Positions 27,693-35,538 of a DNA stretch of 64,000 nucleotides are shown piece after piece. Source of the stretch: DATCBF01 sp964401995 (lineage in GTDB: Bacteria > Actinomycetota > Thermoleophilia > Solirubrobacterales > 70-9); contig CAYOAP010000004.1 in the NCBI GenBank assembly GCA_964401995.1, positions 124,001-188,000 on the forward strand, written 5' to 3'. Each line of letters begins with the position of its first letter. Position 1 is the first letter of the stretch. The notes under the pieces were generated by a model, which was given only the letters and a program-made list of their open reading frames with translations, made no database searches and had not been told where the DNA came from. Made by a program: the position numbers and the translations under genes.

Positions 27693-29882
27693 ATGGCGAT
27701 CGTCAAGGTCGAGCCGCTGACCACAGCCCGTGCTCTGCGGGGCCCCTTCGATTACCGGATTCCGGCTCAGATGCCAGATCTCGAGGTCGGCAGCGTCGTC
27801 CGCATCCCCTTCGGCCCGCGCCGCATCCTCGGCGTCGTCGTCGAGCTGGCGGAGGCTTCCGAGCTTCCGCCCGAGCGCCTGGCCGAGCCGATCGAGGCGC
27901 TGGAGGCGGGCGTGCCGGCGGAGCTGGTCAGGCTCGGGCTCTGGGTCGCTCGCGAGTATTGCTCGACCCCGTCGCGCGGTCTGCAGCTGGTCACCCCGCC
28001 CGGCACCGGGACCAGCCTGCGCAGCGTCCGCTCGCGGGTCGAGCTGCGGGCCGAGATCGCCGCCCCTGGCGAGGTGGCGCTCGGCGGCGGCGAGCGGCTC
28101 GGGGTGCGCCAGCGGGCGGTGCTGGAGGCGTTGCGGGCCGGTGAGATGTCAGCTGGGGAGTTGGCGGACGCTGTCGGCGCCGATCGGCAGACGCTGCGCC
28201 GGCTGGAGCAGCGCGGCCTGATCGCCACCCGCAGCTCCGCCGTGCGGCGCGGGCCGGCCCACGTCGACGTCGGCGCGCCGGGCGGCCGTCCGCAGTTGCT
28301 CGACGAGCAGGTCGAGGCGGTCAACTCGATCGTCGCCGCGCTCGACGGTGAGGCAGGCGCCGCCCGCGAGCAGCTCCTGCATGGCGTCACCGGCTCGGGC
28401 AAGACCGAGGTCTACCTGGCGGCGGTCGAGGCGGCGCTGGCGCAGGGCCGGGGCGCGATCGTCCTCGTCCCCGAGATCGGCCTCGCCCCGCAGGCGGTGG
28501 CGCGCTTCCGCGCCCGGCTCGGCGATCGCTTCGCCGTCCTTCACTCGGGCCTCTCGGCTGGCGAGCGCTACGACGAGTGGCGGCGGCTGCGCAGCGGCGA
28601 GGCCAGCGTCTGCATCGGCCCGCGCTCTGCCGTCTTCGCCCCCGTCCACGATCTTGGCCTGGTCGTCATCGACGAGGAGCACGATCCCTCCTACAAGCAG
28701 GACAGCGACCCTTGTTACGACGCCCGCACCGTCGCCCGCAAGCGGGCCGCCGAGTGTGGCGCGGTGCTGGTCGCCGGGACCGCGACGCCGCGGCCGGAGA
28801 CCTGGCTGGAGCTGCCGCGGGTCGAGCTGCCGCGCCGTGTCGACGGCCGTCGCATGCCGCCGGTTGAGGTCGTCGACATGCGGGCGGCGGACCCGCGCTC
28901 GGGGCCGCTTCACCCCGAGACCTGGGAACGGCTGGAGGAGGTGCGGCGGGCCGGGGCGAAGGCGATCGTGATGATCAACCGGCGCGGCTTCGCCCCCTGG
29001 CTGATCTGCCGCTCCTGCGGCCACCACTGGAGCTGTCCCAACTGCGATGTCTCGCTGATCGTGCACCGCCACAGCGGCCGCCTCGTCTGCCACCACTGCG
29101 CCCATTCCGAGCGGCTGCCGGGCGCATGCGGCGAGTGCGCTTCGACCACGCTCTCGCGCGCCGGCGCCGGCACCGAGCGGATCGAGGAACTGCTGACCCA
29201 GCGGCTGGCGCCGATGCCGGTCTTCCGCCTCGACTCCGACACCACCTCCGGCAAGGGCGCCCACGCCCGCATCCTCGCCGCCTTCGGCGAGGCCGAGAGC
29301 GCCGTCCTCGTCGGCACCCAGATGGTCGCCAAGGGCCACGACTTCCCGGAGGTGACGCTGAGCGCGATCCTCGATGCCGACGCGACCCTGCGCTTTCCCG
29401 ACTTCCGCGCCGAGGAGCGCACCTTCGCGATGGTCGCCCAGCTCGCCGGCCGCAGCGGCCGCGGCCAGGCGGGGGGAGAGGTGGTCGTCCAGACCCTCGC
29501 CCCGCAGGCGCCCAGCATCTCCCACGCCTCCCGCCATGATGCAGCCGGGTTCCTCGCCGGCGAGATCGAGCGCCGGCGCATCCTCCGCTACCCGCCCTTC
29601 TCCAGCCTGGTCCGGATCGGCCTCAGCTCCGAGCTGGAGGGCCGCCTTGAAGAAGCGGGGTCACGCCTGGCGAAAGAGCTGGGGGAGGAGCTGCCCAAAG
29701 GCACCGACCTGCTCGGGCCGGCGCCGATGTTCCGGGTCCGCAACCGCCACCGCCGCCGCCTGCTGATGAAGGCCGAGGACCGTGAGGGCACCGTGATCGC
29801 CGTCCGCGATGTGGTCGAGCGCCTCGCCTCGGACCGCTCCCTGCGCGACGTCGCGATCAGCGTCGACGTCGACCCGCAGTGA
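27693..29882 (+). CDS. priA: Primosomal protein N' (replication restart helicase PriA)
   Basis: Rescues stalled forks by reloading the replisome. 729 residues from ATG 27693; the long in-frame extension upstream runs over the antisense PH gene and is rejected. 3'-DNA-binding domain at about 1-105, winged helix about 135-185, helicase Walker A GVTGSGKTE (231-239), DEEH Walker B (327-330), and a zinc-binding region with eight Cys (CRSCGHHWSCPNCD to CGEC). The intact helicase motifs contrast with many actinobacterial PriA proteins, which have lost them. Confidence 0.95.
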   Translation: MAIVKVEPLTTARALRGPFDYRIPAQMPDLEVGSVVRIPFGPRRILGVVVELAEASELPPERLAEPIEALEAGVPAELVRLGLWVAREYCSTPSRGLQLVTPPGTGTSLRSVRSRVELRAEIAAPGEVALGGGERLGVRQRAVLEALRAGEMSAGELADAVGADRQTLRRLEQRGLIATRSSAVRRGPAHVDVGAPGGRPQLLDEQVEAVNSIVAALDGEAGAAREQLLHGVTGSGKTEVYLAAVEAALAQGRGAIVLVPEIGLAPQAVARFRARLGDRFAVLHSGLSAGERYDEWRRLRSGEASVCIGPRSAVFAPVHDLGLVVIDEEHDPSYKQDSDPCYDARTVARKRAAECGAVLVAGTATPRPETWLELPRVELPRRVDGRRMPPVEVVDMRAADPRSGPLHPETWERLEEVRRAGAKAIVMINRRGFAPWLICRSCGHHWSCPNCDVSLIVHRHSGRLVCHHCAHSERLPGACGECASTTLSRAGAGTERIEELLTQRLAPMPVFRLDSDTTSGKGAHARILAAFGEAESAVLVGTQMVAKGHDFPEVTLSAILDADATLRFPDFRAEERTFAMVAQLAGRSGRGQAGGEVVVQTLAPQAPSISHASRHDAAGFLAGEIERRRILRYPPFSSLVRIGLSSELEGRLEEAGSRLAKELGEELPKGTDLLGPAPMFRVRNRHRRRLLMKAEDREGTVIAVRDVVERLASDRSLRDVAISVDVDPQ

Positions 29883-29925
29883 GCGGCAGTTGGACGCCGC
29901 CGCCAGTGCTTAGACTCGTTGGCAG

Positions 29926-30567
29926 ATGAGCGATCAGGTCGAGACCGACAGCGGCGAGCACGAGCACGAGAGCGCGCTCGAAGCCGAGCTGCTTGAGCGC
30001 CGCGAGGCGGCGCTCGCCCACGTCGTCAAGTTCGGCGACCCGGTCCTGAAGAGCGTCGCCTCGCCGGTCTCCGAGTTCGGCCCGGAGCTGCGCGAAGAGG
30101 TCGACCGGATGATCGCGATCATGCGCGACGGCATGGGGGTTGGCCTGGCCGCCACCCAGCTCGGCGTCCTGCGCCGCGTCCTCGTCTTCCAGGCTGGCCC
30201 CGACAGCGAGCCGACGGCGCTGATCAACCCGGTCCCCGAGTGGCGCTCCGACGAGCTTGTCCTCGCCGAGGAGGGGTGCCTGAGCCTGCCGCGGGTCTCG
30301 ATGGACGTCGAGCGCGCGCTGCACGTGCGCTTCAGGGGCCGCGATATCGAGGGCGAGGAGGTTGAGCTGGAGGCATCGGGCCTTGAGGCGCGGGTGCTGC
30401 AGCACGAGCTCGACCACCTCGACGGGGTGCTGATCCTCGATCGCACCAGCCGCGAGCAGCGCAAGGGAGCGCTGCGGGCCTTGCGGGAGGGCGGCAGCTA
30501 CAGCCCTCCGGTCGAGGATGAGGACGAGGCGGAGGCGAGCCACGCCGAGCCTCGCACCGATGCGTGA
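29926..30567 (+). CDS. def: Peptide deformylase
   Basis: Metalloenzyme removing the formyl group from nascent proteins. 213 residues, longer than usual because of a 35-residue acidic N-terminal extension and an acidic C-terminal tail. Motifs: GVGLAATQLG, EEGCLSLP (metal Cys) and QHELDHLDG (HExxH-type). TAGACT lies 9 nt upstream of ATG. The stop overlaps the fmt GTG start, so deformylase and formyltransferase are co-translated. Confidence 0.96.
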   Translation: MSDQVETDSGEHEHESALEAELLERREAALAHVVKFGDPVLKSVASPVSEFGPELREEVDRMIAIMRDGMGVGLAATQLGVLRRVLVFQAGPDSEPTALINPVPEWRSDELVLAEEGCLSLPRVSMDVERALHVRFRGRDIEGEEVELEASGLEARVLQHELDHLDGVLILDRTSREQRKGALRALREGGSYSPPVEDEDEAEASHAEPRTDA

Positions 30568-31469
30568 ACACCGTCTACCTCGGCACATCGAGCTTTGCCG
30601 CGACGGTCCTGCGCAGCCTGGCTGAGTCTCCGCATCGCCCGACCCTGGTCGTGACGCCCCCCGACCGGCCCAAGGGCCGCGGCCGCAAGATGCTGCCGCC
30701 GCCGGTGGCGGAGGCGGCTCAGGAGCTGGAAATCGAGCTGCTGCAGGCCGAGAACGTCAACGAGGGCGAGGCGCTGGAGCGGATCCGCGCCGCCCGCCCC
30801 GAGGTCGCCGGCATCTGCGCCTTCGGCCAGATGATCCGCGAGCCGCTGCTCTCCGAGCTGCCGATGCTCAACGTCCATCCCTCGCTGCTGCCGCGCTGGC
30901 GCGGAGCGGCGCCGGTCGAGCGGGCGATCATGGCCGGCGACCAGGCGACCGGCATCAGCATCATGCGCCTCGCCGCCGGGCTGGACTCCGGCCCGGTCGC
31001 CCTGGTCGAGGAGGTCCGAATCGGCCCCGAGGATGACTTCGACGCGCTCTCCTCGCGGCTGGCCACGCTTGGCGGCGAGCTGCTGGTCAAGGCTTTTGCC
31101 CTGCAGGCGGAAGGGGCCCTGGAGTTCGTCGAGCAGGACGAGTCCGACGTTGCCTATGCCGAGAAGATCGAGGCCGCCGAGCGCCGCCTCGACCCGGCCC
31201 GGCGCGCCGGCGATCTGGCCCGGACGGTGCGGGCGCTGACCCCCCACATCGGCGCCTACCTGGAGACGGCCGATGGCGAGCGGCTTGGCGTCCGCCGGGC
31301 GCGGGCCGTCGACGTCAGCGTCAGGACGGGCGAGATCCGGGCCGAGTGGGGGGCGCTGCTGCTCGGCTGCGGCCGGGGCGCATTGCGGCTCGAGGTCGTG
31401 CAGCCGCAGGGCGGCAAGCCGATGGCAGCCGACGCCTACCTGCGCGGCCACTCGCTGCCGCGGCTGTGA
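30564..31469 (+). CDS. fmt: Methionyl-tRNA formyltransferase
   Basis: Formylates initiator Met-tRNA using 10-formyl-THF. 301 residues. The folate-site motif SLLPRWRGAAPVERAI and GDQATGISIMRL are characteristic; the C-terminal OB-like domain follows. GTG start overlaps def (GTGA), and the stop overlaps rsmB in the same way. Confidence 0.96.
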   Translation: MNTVYLGTSSFAATVLRSLAESPHRPTLVVTPPDRPKGRGRKMLPPPVAEAAQELEIELLQAENVNEGEALERIRAARPEVAGICAFGQMIREPLLSELPMLNVHPSLLPRWRGAAPVERAIMAGDQATGISIMRLAAGLDSGPVALVEEVRIGPEDDFDALSSRLATLGGELLVKAFALQAEGALEFVEQDESDVAYAEKIEAAERRLDPARRAGDLARTVRALTPHIGAYLETADGERLGVRRARAVDVSVRTGEIRAEWGALLLGCGRGALRLEVVQPQGGKPMAADAYLRGHSLPRL

Positions 31470-32836
31470 TCGCCCCCGCCCGCGAGCTCGCGTTCGGGGT
31501 TATCCGGGCGACCTTCGAGGACGGCGCCTTCACCGAGCGCGCCTTCCGCCTGGCCGCCGACGAGCGCGGCCTCGACGGCCGCGAGCGGGCCCAGGCGCAG
31601 CGCCTCTCCTACGGCGCGGTGCAGCGGCGGGGGACCAGCGACGCCGCGATCGAACGGCTGGCGGGCCGCTCGCTGCGGCTGCTCGACCCGCCGGTCCTGG
31701 CCGGCCTGCGGCTCGGCCTCTACGAGCTGCTCTTCGCCGACGGCACGCCCGACCACGCCGCGGTCGACCAGTCGGTCGAGCTGGTCAAGCGGGCCGGCGC
31801 CGCCCACGCCTCCGGCCTCGTCAACGCGGTGCTGAGGCGGGCCGGCCGCGAGCGGGCCGAGCTGACCGAGGCGCTGCTGGGCGACGACTCGACTCCCGCC
31901 ACGGCCGCCATCGCCCACTCGGCGCCGGCCTGGCTGGCGGAGATGTGGTGGCGGGAGCTGGGGGCGGAGCGGGCCCGCTCGCTGCTGGCAGCCTGCAACG
32001 AGCCGGCCGAGGTGGCGATGCGGGTCGATGCCGCCCAGGTCGAGCGCGGCGTCCTGCTGGCTCAGCTCGCCGAGGCCGGGGTTGTCGCGCGCCCGGCCGA
32101 GGGCGAGTGGCCGCTTGCGACTTCGGAGACGATCGTCTTCGGCGGCCAGACCGGCGGTGCCGTGCCGGCCCGGATTGCCGCCGGCGAGCTGACCCCGCAG
32201 AGCCGCGGCTCGGCCGCTGTGGTCGAGGTGCTCGACCCGGCCGAGGGCGAGCACGTCCTTGATCTCTGCGCGGGGCCGGGGATCAAGACCGGCCAGATCG
32301 CCGCCCGGATGGGCGACCGCGGCGAGCTGATCTCGGTCGAGCTCGATCCGGGCCGGGCGGCTGAAGTGGCCGATCAGGCACGGCGGCTGGGGCTGCGCAG
32401 CATCACCGTGATCGAGGCCGACGCGGCCTCGATCGAGATCGCGACCGGCTTCGACCGGGTCCTGCTCGACGCGCCCTGCTCCGACCTCGGCGCCCTCGCC
32501 TCGCGGCCCGACGCCCGCTGGCGCAAATCGCCGAAGACGATTGAGCGCTTGGTCGAGGTCCAGGTGCAGGCCCTGCGCGGAGCCGCCAAGGTGCTGCGCC
32601 CCGGCGGGACCCTGGTCTACGCGACCTGCACGATCTCGCGCCGGGAGAACGAGGACCAGGTCGCCGCGCTGCTCGACGCGGCGGGCGCCGGAGACCTCCC
32701 CGAGCTGATCGTCGACGATCTCGGCGCCCTCGCGCCCGGCCTCGCGTCCGCAGTCGACTCGCGCTGCCTGCAGCTGCTTCCCGACCGTGACCGCACCACC
32801 GGATTCTTCATCAGCCGCCTGAGGCGGCATGATTAG
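31466..32836 (+). CDS. rsmB: 16S rRNA (cytosine-967-C5) methyltransferase RsmB
   Basis: 456 residues: NusB-like N-terminal domain (about 1-140) and Rossmann methyltransferase domain. SAM motif DLCAGPGIKTGQ, catalytic Cys pair in LDAPCSDLG and YATCTISRRENE. GTG at 31466 overlaps the fmt TGA (GTGA); a longer frame upstream is a shadow of fmt. Member of the common def-fmt-rsmB operon. Confidence 0.95.
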   Translation: MIAPARELAFGVIRATFEDGAFTERAFRLAADERGLDGRERAQAQRLSYGAVQRRGTSDAAIERLAGRSLRLLDPPVLAGLRLGLYELLFADGTPDHAAVDQSVELVKRAGAAHASGLVNAVLRRAGRERAELTEALLGDDSTPATAAIAHSAPAWLAEMWWRELGAERARSLLAACNEPAEVAMRVDAAQVERGVLLAQLAEAGVVARPAEGEWPLATSETIVFGGQTGGAVPARIAAGELTPQSRGSAAVVEVLDPAEGEHVLDLCAGPGIKTGQIAARMGDRGELISVELDPGRAAEVADQARRLGLRSITVIEADAASIEIATGFDRVLLDAPCSDLGALASRPDARWRKSPKTIERLVEVQVQALRGAAKVLRPGGTLVYATCTISRRENEDQVAALLDAAGAGDLPELIVDDLGALAPGLASAVDSRCLQLLPDRDRTTGFFISRLRRHD

Positions 32837-32841
32837 CCGGG

Positions 32842-33093
32842 ATGAGTGAGCTGAGCAAAGTGGGCGGGTCGGCGGACAGCCCGCTGCGCCGGGCGCCCTG
32901 CCCGGGCTGCGGCGAGCCCTGGCTGCGGCCGACGCAGCTCGCCGGCCGCTTCCGCTGCGTGTACTGTCTGCGCCGCTTCGAGCTGGTCTCGCAGTGCCCC
33001 AACTGCGGCGAACACCAGACGATCGCCCGCATGAGCAGCACCGAGGACATGACCTGCCAGCACTGCCGAGCTTCGATGTTGAGACCCGTATGA
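32842..33093 (+). CDS. Small zinc-ribbon protein
   Basis: 83 residues with four CxxC pairs (CPGCG, CVYC, CPNCG, CQHC), enough for two zinc ribbons. No catalytic domain. Begins 5 bases after rsmB, and its TGA overlaps the rpe ATG, so it is an operon member. Function unknown; a nucleic-acid or protein-binding adaptor is plausible. Confidence 0.8.
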   Translation: MSELSKVGGSADSPLRRAPCPGCGEPWLRPTQLAGRFRCVYCLRRFELVSQCPNCGEHQTIARMSSTEDMTCQHCRASMLRPV

Positions 33094-33767
33094 GCCGGGA
33101 TGCCTACGCTGGGCGCAGGGTCGCCCCCTCGATCCTCTCCGCCGACTTCTCGCGGCTCGGCTCGCAGCTGGCCGAGGTGATGGACGCCGGCGCCCGGGTC
33201 ATCCATTTCGACGTGATGGACGGCCATTTCGTGCCGCCGATCACGATCGGGCCGCTGGTCGCCGCCTCGATCGCCGACCAGGTCCACGATGCCGGCGGCG
33301 TCCTCGACGTCCACCTGATGATCGAGCAGCCCGACCGCCACGTCGAGGAGTTCGCCAAGGCCGGCGCCGACTCGATCACCTTCCATTGCGAGGCAACCCC
33401 CCACATCCACCGCACCCTCGGCGCGATCCGCGAGCTCGGCTGCCTGGCCGGGATCGCGCTCAACCCGGGAACCCCGGTCGAGGCGGTTTCGGAGCTGGAG
33501 GGAATGGCCGACATCGCCCTCTGCATGACGGTCAACCCTGGCTGGGGCGGCCAGGCCTTCATCGAGTCCTCGCCGGACAAGGTCGCCCGCCTCAAGCCGC
33601 TCGTCGGCGAGGCCAAGATCGAGGTCGATGGCGGCGTCGACACCGGCACCGCGGGCGCGGTCTCAGCCGCCGGCGCCTCGCTCTTCGTCGCCGGCTCGGC
33701 CGTCTTCGGCGCCGACGATCCGGCCGCCGCATACACGGCGATCGCCGCCGCCGCCGACGCCGCGTAG
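33090..33767 (+). CDS. rpe: Ribulose-phosphate 3-epimerase
   Basis: Interconverts ribulose 5-phosphate and xylulose 5-phosphate in the pentose phosphate pathway. 225 residues, TIM barrel: APSILSADF, HFDVMDGHFVPPITIG, HLMIEQP, MTVNPGWGGQAFI and EVDGGVD motifs supply metal ligands and the catalytic Asp pair. ATG overlaps the zinc-ribbon stop. Ends the priA-to-rpe run. Confidence 0.97.
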   Translation: MSRDAYAGRRVAPSILSADFSRLGSQLAEVMDAGARVIHFDVMDGHFVPPITIGPLVAASIADQVHDAGGVLDVHLMIEQPDRHVEEFAKAGADSITFHCEATPHIHRTLGAIRELGCLAGIALNPGTPVEAVSELEGMADIALCMTVNPGWGGQAFIESSPDKVARLKPLVGEAKIEVDGGVDTGTAGAVSAAGASLFVAGSAVFGADDPAAAYTAIAAAADAA

Positions 33768-33777
33768 ATCCGCCTCG

Positions 33778-34269
33778 CTACTCGTCGCCGCGCGCTTCAC
33801 GCAGCCTTCGCAGGTCGTTCAGATCCTCGGGCCGCCCCGCCAGTTGCTTGAGAGCGACCAGATCCTCGTAGCCCACAACCTTGACGTTCAGGTCGCCGAC
33901 CTTGGCGGCGATTGCTGCGGGCGACAGCTTCTCCCAGAGCGCGTTGTCGCCGATCCACTGCATGACATCAAAGCGGCCGAGCCGTGTGCGCAAAACCCAG
34001 TTGCCGCCCAAGGCAAGTCCGCTCGGGTCAAGCGGGTCGGGCAGCTCATTGTCTCCGAACTCCTGAGCACCCTCGATTTGGGCATCGAGTCGCCGCAGCA
34101 CACCGGCAAGGCGGTTGAGATTCTCCGGGTCTGGAGACGGCACGATATCCACATCCTTTGTTGCCCGGATGTAGCCATGGAAGCCGACTGCGACTCCGCC
34201 GATGATCAGGAAGTCGACATCGTCCCGGACAAGCTCCGCCAGGATTCCTTGAATGTCGAGCTCAGGCAC
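33778..34269 (-). CDS. Nucleotidyltransferase (AbiEii/MNT-like), candidate toxin
   Basis: 163 residues. The nucleotidyltransferase signature is present: G24-G25 in LIIGGVAVGFHGYIRAT followed by D39-x-D41 in TKDVDIV. The C-terminal half contains YEDLVALKQLAGRPEDLNDL, a segment common in AbiEii-like and DUF6036-type proteins that link to toxin-antitoxin or defence. GTG start overlaps by 8 nt the stop of a 57-residue upstream gene, suggesting a two-gene unit. Composition is less GC-rich than neighbours. It could also be an orphan nucleotidyltransferase. Confidence 0.75.
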   Translation of the reverse strand: MPELDIQGILAELVRDDVDFLIIGGVAVGFHGYIRATKDVDIVPSPDPENLNRLAGVLRRLDAQIEGAQEFGDNELPDPLDPSGLALGGNWVLRTRLGRFDVMQWIGDNALWEKLSPAAIAAKVGDLNVKVVGYEDLVALKQLAGRPEDLNDLRRLREARGDE

Positions 34270-34435
34270 TGCGCTGGCGACGTCCGGCCTCAGCGACTTC
34301 GGACATGAACCTCGATAGCTGAAACACCTGCTCGACCCGCTGCGACGGCGTCAGCTCCAGATAATCCCTGCGCAGGGCGGATCGCTCGGCCTTGCCCTCT
34401 GGCGTCCAGTTCCCCGTCGGTTTTGCTGCATTCAT
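34262..34435 (-). CDS. Small protein upstream of the nucleotidyltransferase, candidate antitoxin
   Basis: 57 residues (MNAAKPTGNWTPEGKAERSA...), mostly charged helix with SQRVEQVFQLSRFMSEVAEA. No HEPN or DNA-binding motif recognised. Supported by TACGGT 7 nt before ATG 34435 on this strand and by the 8-nt overlap with the nucleotidyltransferase gene. Role as antitoxin is inference from the arrangement. Confidence 0.6.
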   Translation of the reverse strand: MNAAKPTGNWTPEGKAERSALRRDYLELTPSQRVEQVFQLSRFMSEVAEAGRRQRSA

Positions 34436-34442
34436 CCCGTAA

Positions 34443-34448
34443 ACCGTA
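34443..34448 (-). promoter_or_regulatory. -10-like element of the nucleotidyltransferase pair
   Basis: On the minus strand TACGGT precedes ATG 34435 by 7 nt, the same leaderless geometry as elsewhere. Confidence 0.5.
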
Positions 34449-34494
34449 CAACGGGCGTCGTCGGCCGAGCGCGAAATGACTTGCACTAGCTGTC

Positions 34495-35445
34495 CTACCC
34501 ACGGACGTTGTGAACGCGACTGATCGGCGGCCGGTCCCCCAGGGAGCTGTGCGGTCGACGTCGGTTGTAGTAGCGAAGGAAGGATGGCAGCGACCGCAGG
34601 CGCTCGGTTGAGCTCTCCCAGCGGTGGGCGTATGCCCACTCGCGCTGAAGGGTCTGGATGAATCTCTCCGCCTTCCCGTTCCAACGAGGCGTATAGGGCG
34701 GGGTGAGGATGTGGCGGGAGCCGTGGCGGGCCAGCAGCTCTTTGAAGGCACGCGAGTGGCGGTAGACCATCGCGTTGTCGGTCATCACCGCCTCTGGGGA
34801 CCCGAGCCCCAAAGAGGCAAACCAGGCGATCGCCCGCTCCAAGGTGGCGGCGTTGGTCTCGGCGCTCTCGCAGGGGTGGCGCTCGACGTAGGCCAAGCGG
34901 GAGCGGTCATCGATGACGACGTGCAGGTACTCCCAGCCGGCGCCGTCGTTGCGATGGTGGCGCTCTCCGGTCACGGCGTGGCCGGGCTCTGTGAAGCGGG
35001 CGAGGCGCTTGACGTCCATGTGCAGCAGCGCGCCGGGGCGCGACCACTCATAGCGGCGGTAGGTCTGGCGCTCGCCCCGTGGGCGCCTGGAGAGCCCGTG
35101 GCGGCGCAGCACCTTCCAGACCGTCGAGCGAGGCGCCCGGCAGATGCCGGCCAGGCGGCCAGGCCCAAGGCCGGTCTCTCGCCGTGCCCGCAGGATCGGC
35201 TCCTCCTGCGCCGCGGTGAGCCGGCGTGGCTGGCGACGGGGTCGCGAGGAGCGGTCGCAAAGCCAGCTTCCATGGAGGCGCTCGTCCTCTCCGGCCTCTT
35301 GCCAGCGATGCCACCAGCGGTGGGCCGTGGCAGGGGCCACGTTGAGGGCGGCAGCTGCCGCCCTCAACGTCATCCCCGACTCGATCGCCTGCACCAGCGA
35401 CAACCTTCCCGCTGGTCCGAGAGCAGCGTTACCGTGAACCTTCAT
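34495..35445 (-). CDS. IS481-family DDE transposase
   Basis: 316 residues from ATG 35445, which has AAAGGAGG about 6 nt upstream; an in-frame start 14 codons earlier is less likely. N-terminal helix-turn-helix (LRAAAAALNVAPATAHRWWHR), then an rve-type catalytic core with D in LLHMDVKRL, D in AVMTDNAMVY and E in GKAERFIQTLQRE, followed by YYNRRRPHSSLG. The stop lies inside the terminal repeat. No frameshift seen. The helix-turn-helix codons form a 32-bp palindrome. Confidence 0.93.
   Translation of the reverse strand: MKVHGNAALGPAGRLSLVQAIESGMTLRAAAAALNVAPATAHRWWHRWQEAGEDERLHGSWLCDRSSRPRRQPRRLTAAQEEPILRARRETGLGPGRLAGICRAPRSTVWKVLRRHGLSRRPRGERQTYRRYEWSRPGALLHMDVKRLARFTEPGHAVTGERHHRNDGAGWEYLHVVIDDRSRLAYVERHPCESAETNAATLERAIAWFASLGLGSPEAVMTDNAMVYRHSRAFKELLARHGSRHILTPPYTPRWNGKAERFIQTLQREWAYAHRWESSTERLRSLPSFLRYYNRRRPHSSLGDRPPISRVHNVRG
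35339..35370. repeat. Perfect 32-bp palindrome inside the transposase gene
   Basis: Two 16-nt halves, exact reverse complements with no spacer, centred at CAG|CTG within the codons for the transposase helix-turn-helix. It could form a strong hairpin near the 5' end of the transposase mRNA. Confidence 0.85.
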
Positions 35446-35538
35446 CCGGGTCCTCCTTTGCTTGGGCGTCAGAACCGCAAGCGTCATGGAGGGCCCGGAT
35501 GGCCTCTCAGCTGTTCACAACGTATGTGGGCGGGACAC

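Larger units (their letters stand above)
34491..35537 (-). mobile_element. IS481-family insertion sequence
   Basis: About 1,047 bp with terminal inverted repeats 34491-34515 and 35513-35537 (21 of 25 bases match), both beginning TGT. Flanks 34485-34490 (ACTAGC) and 35538-35543 (CCTAGC) form an almost exact NCTAGN duplication, the target type reported for IS481. The right-hand copy contains the stop codon of the antiporter gene. One intact transposase, so probably still active or recent. Confidence 0.88.
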
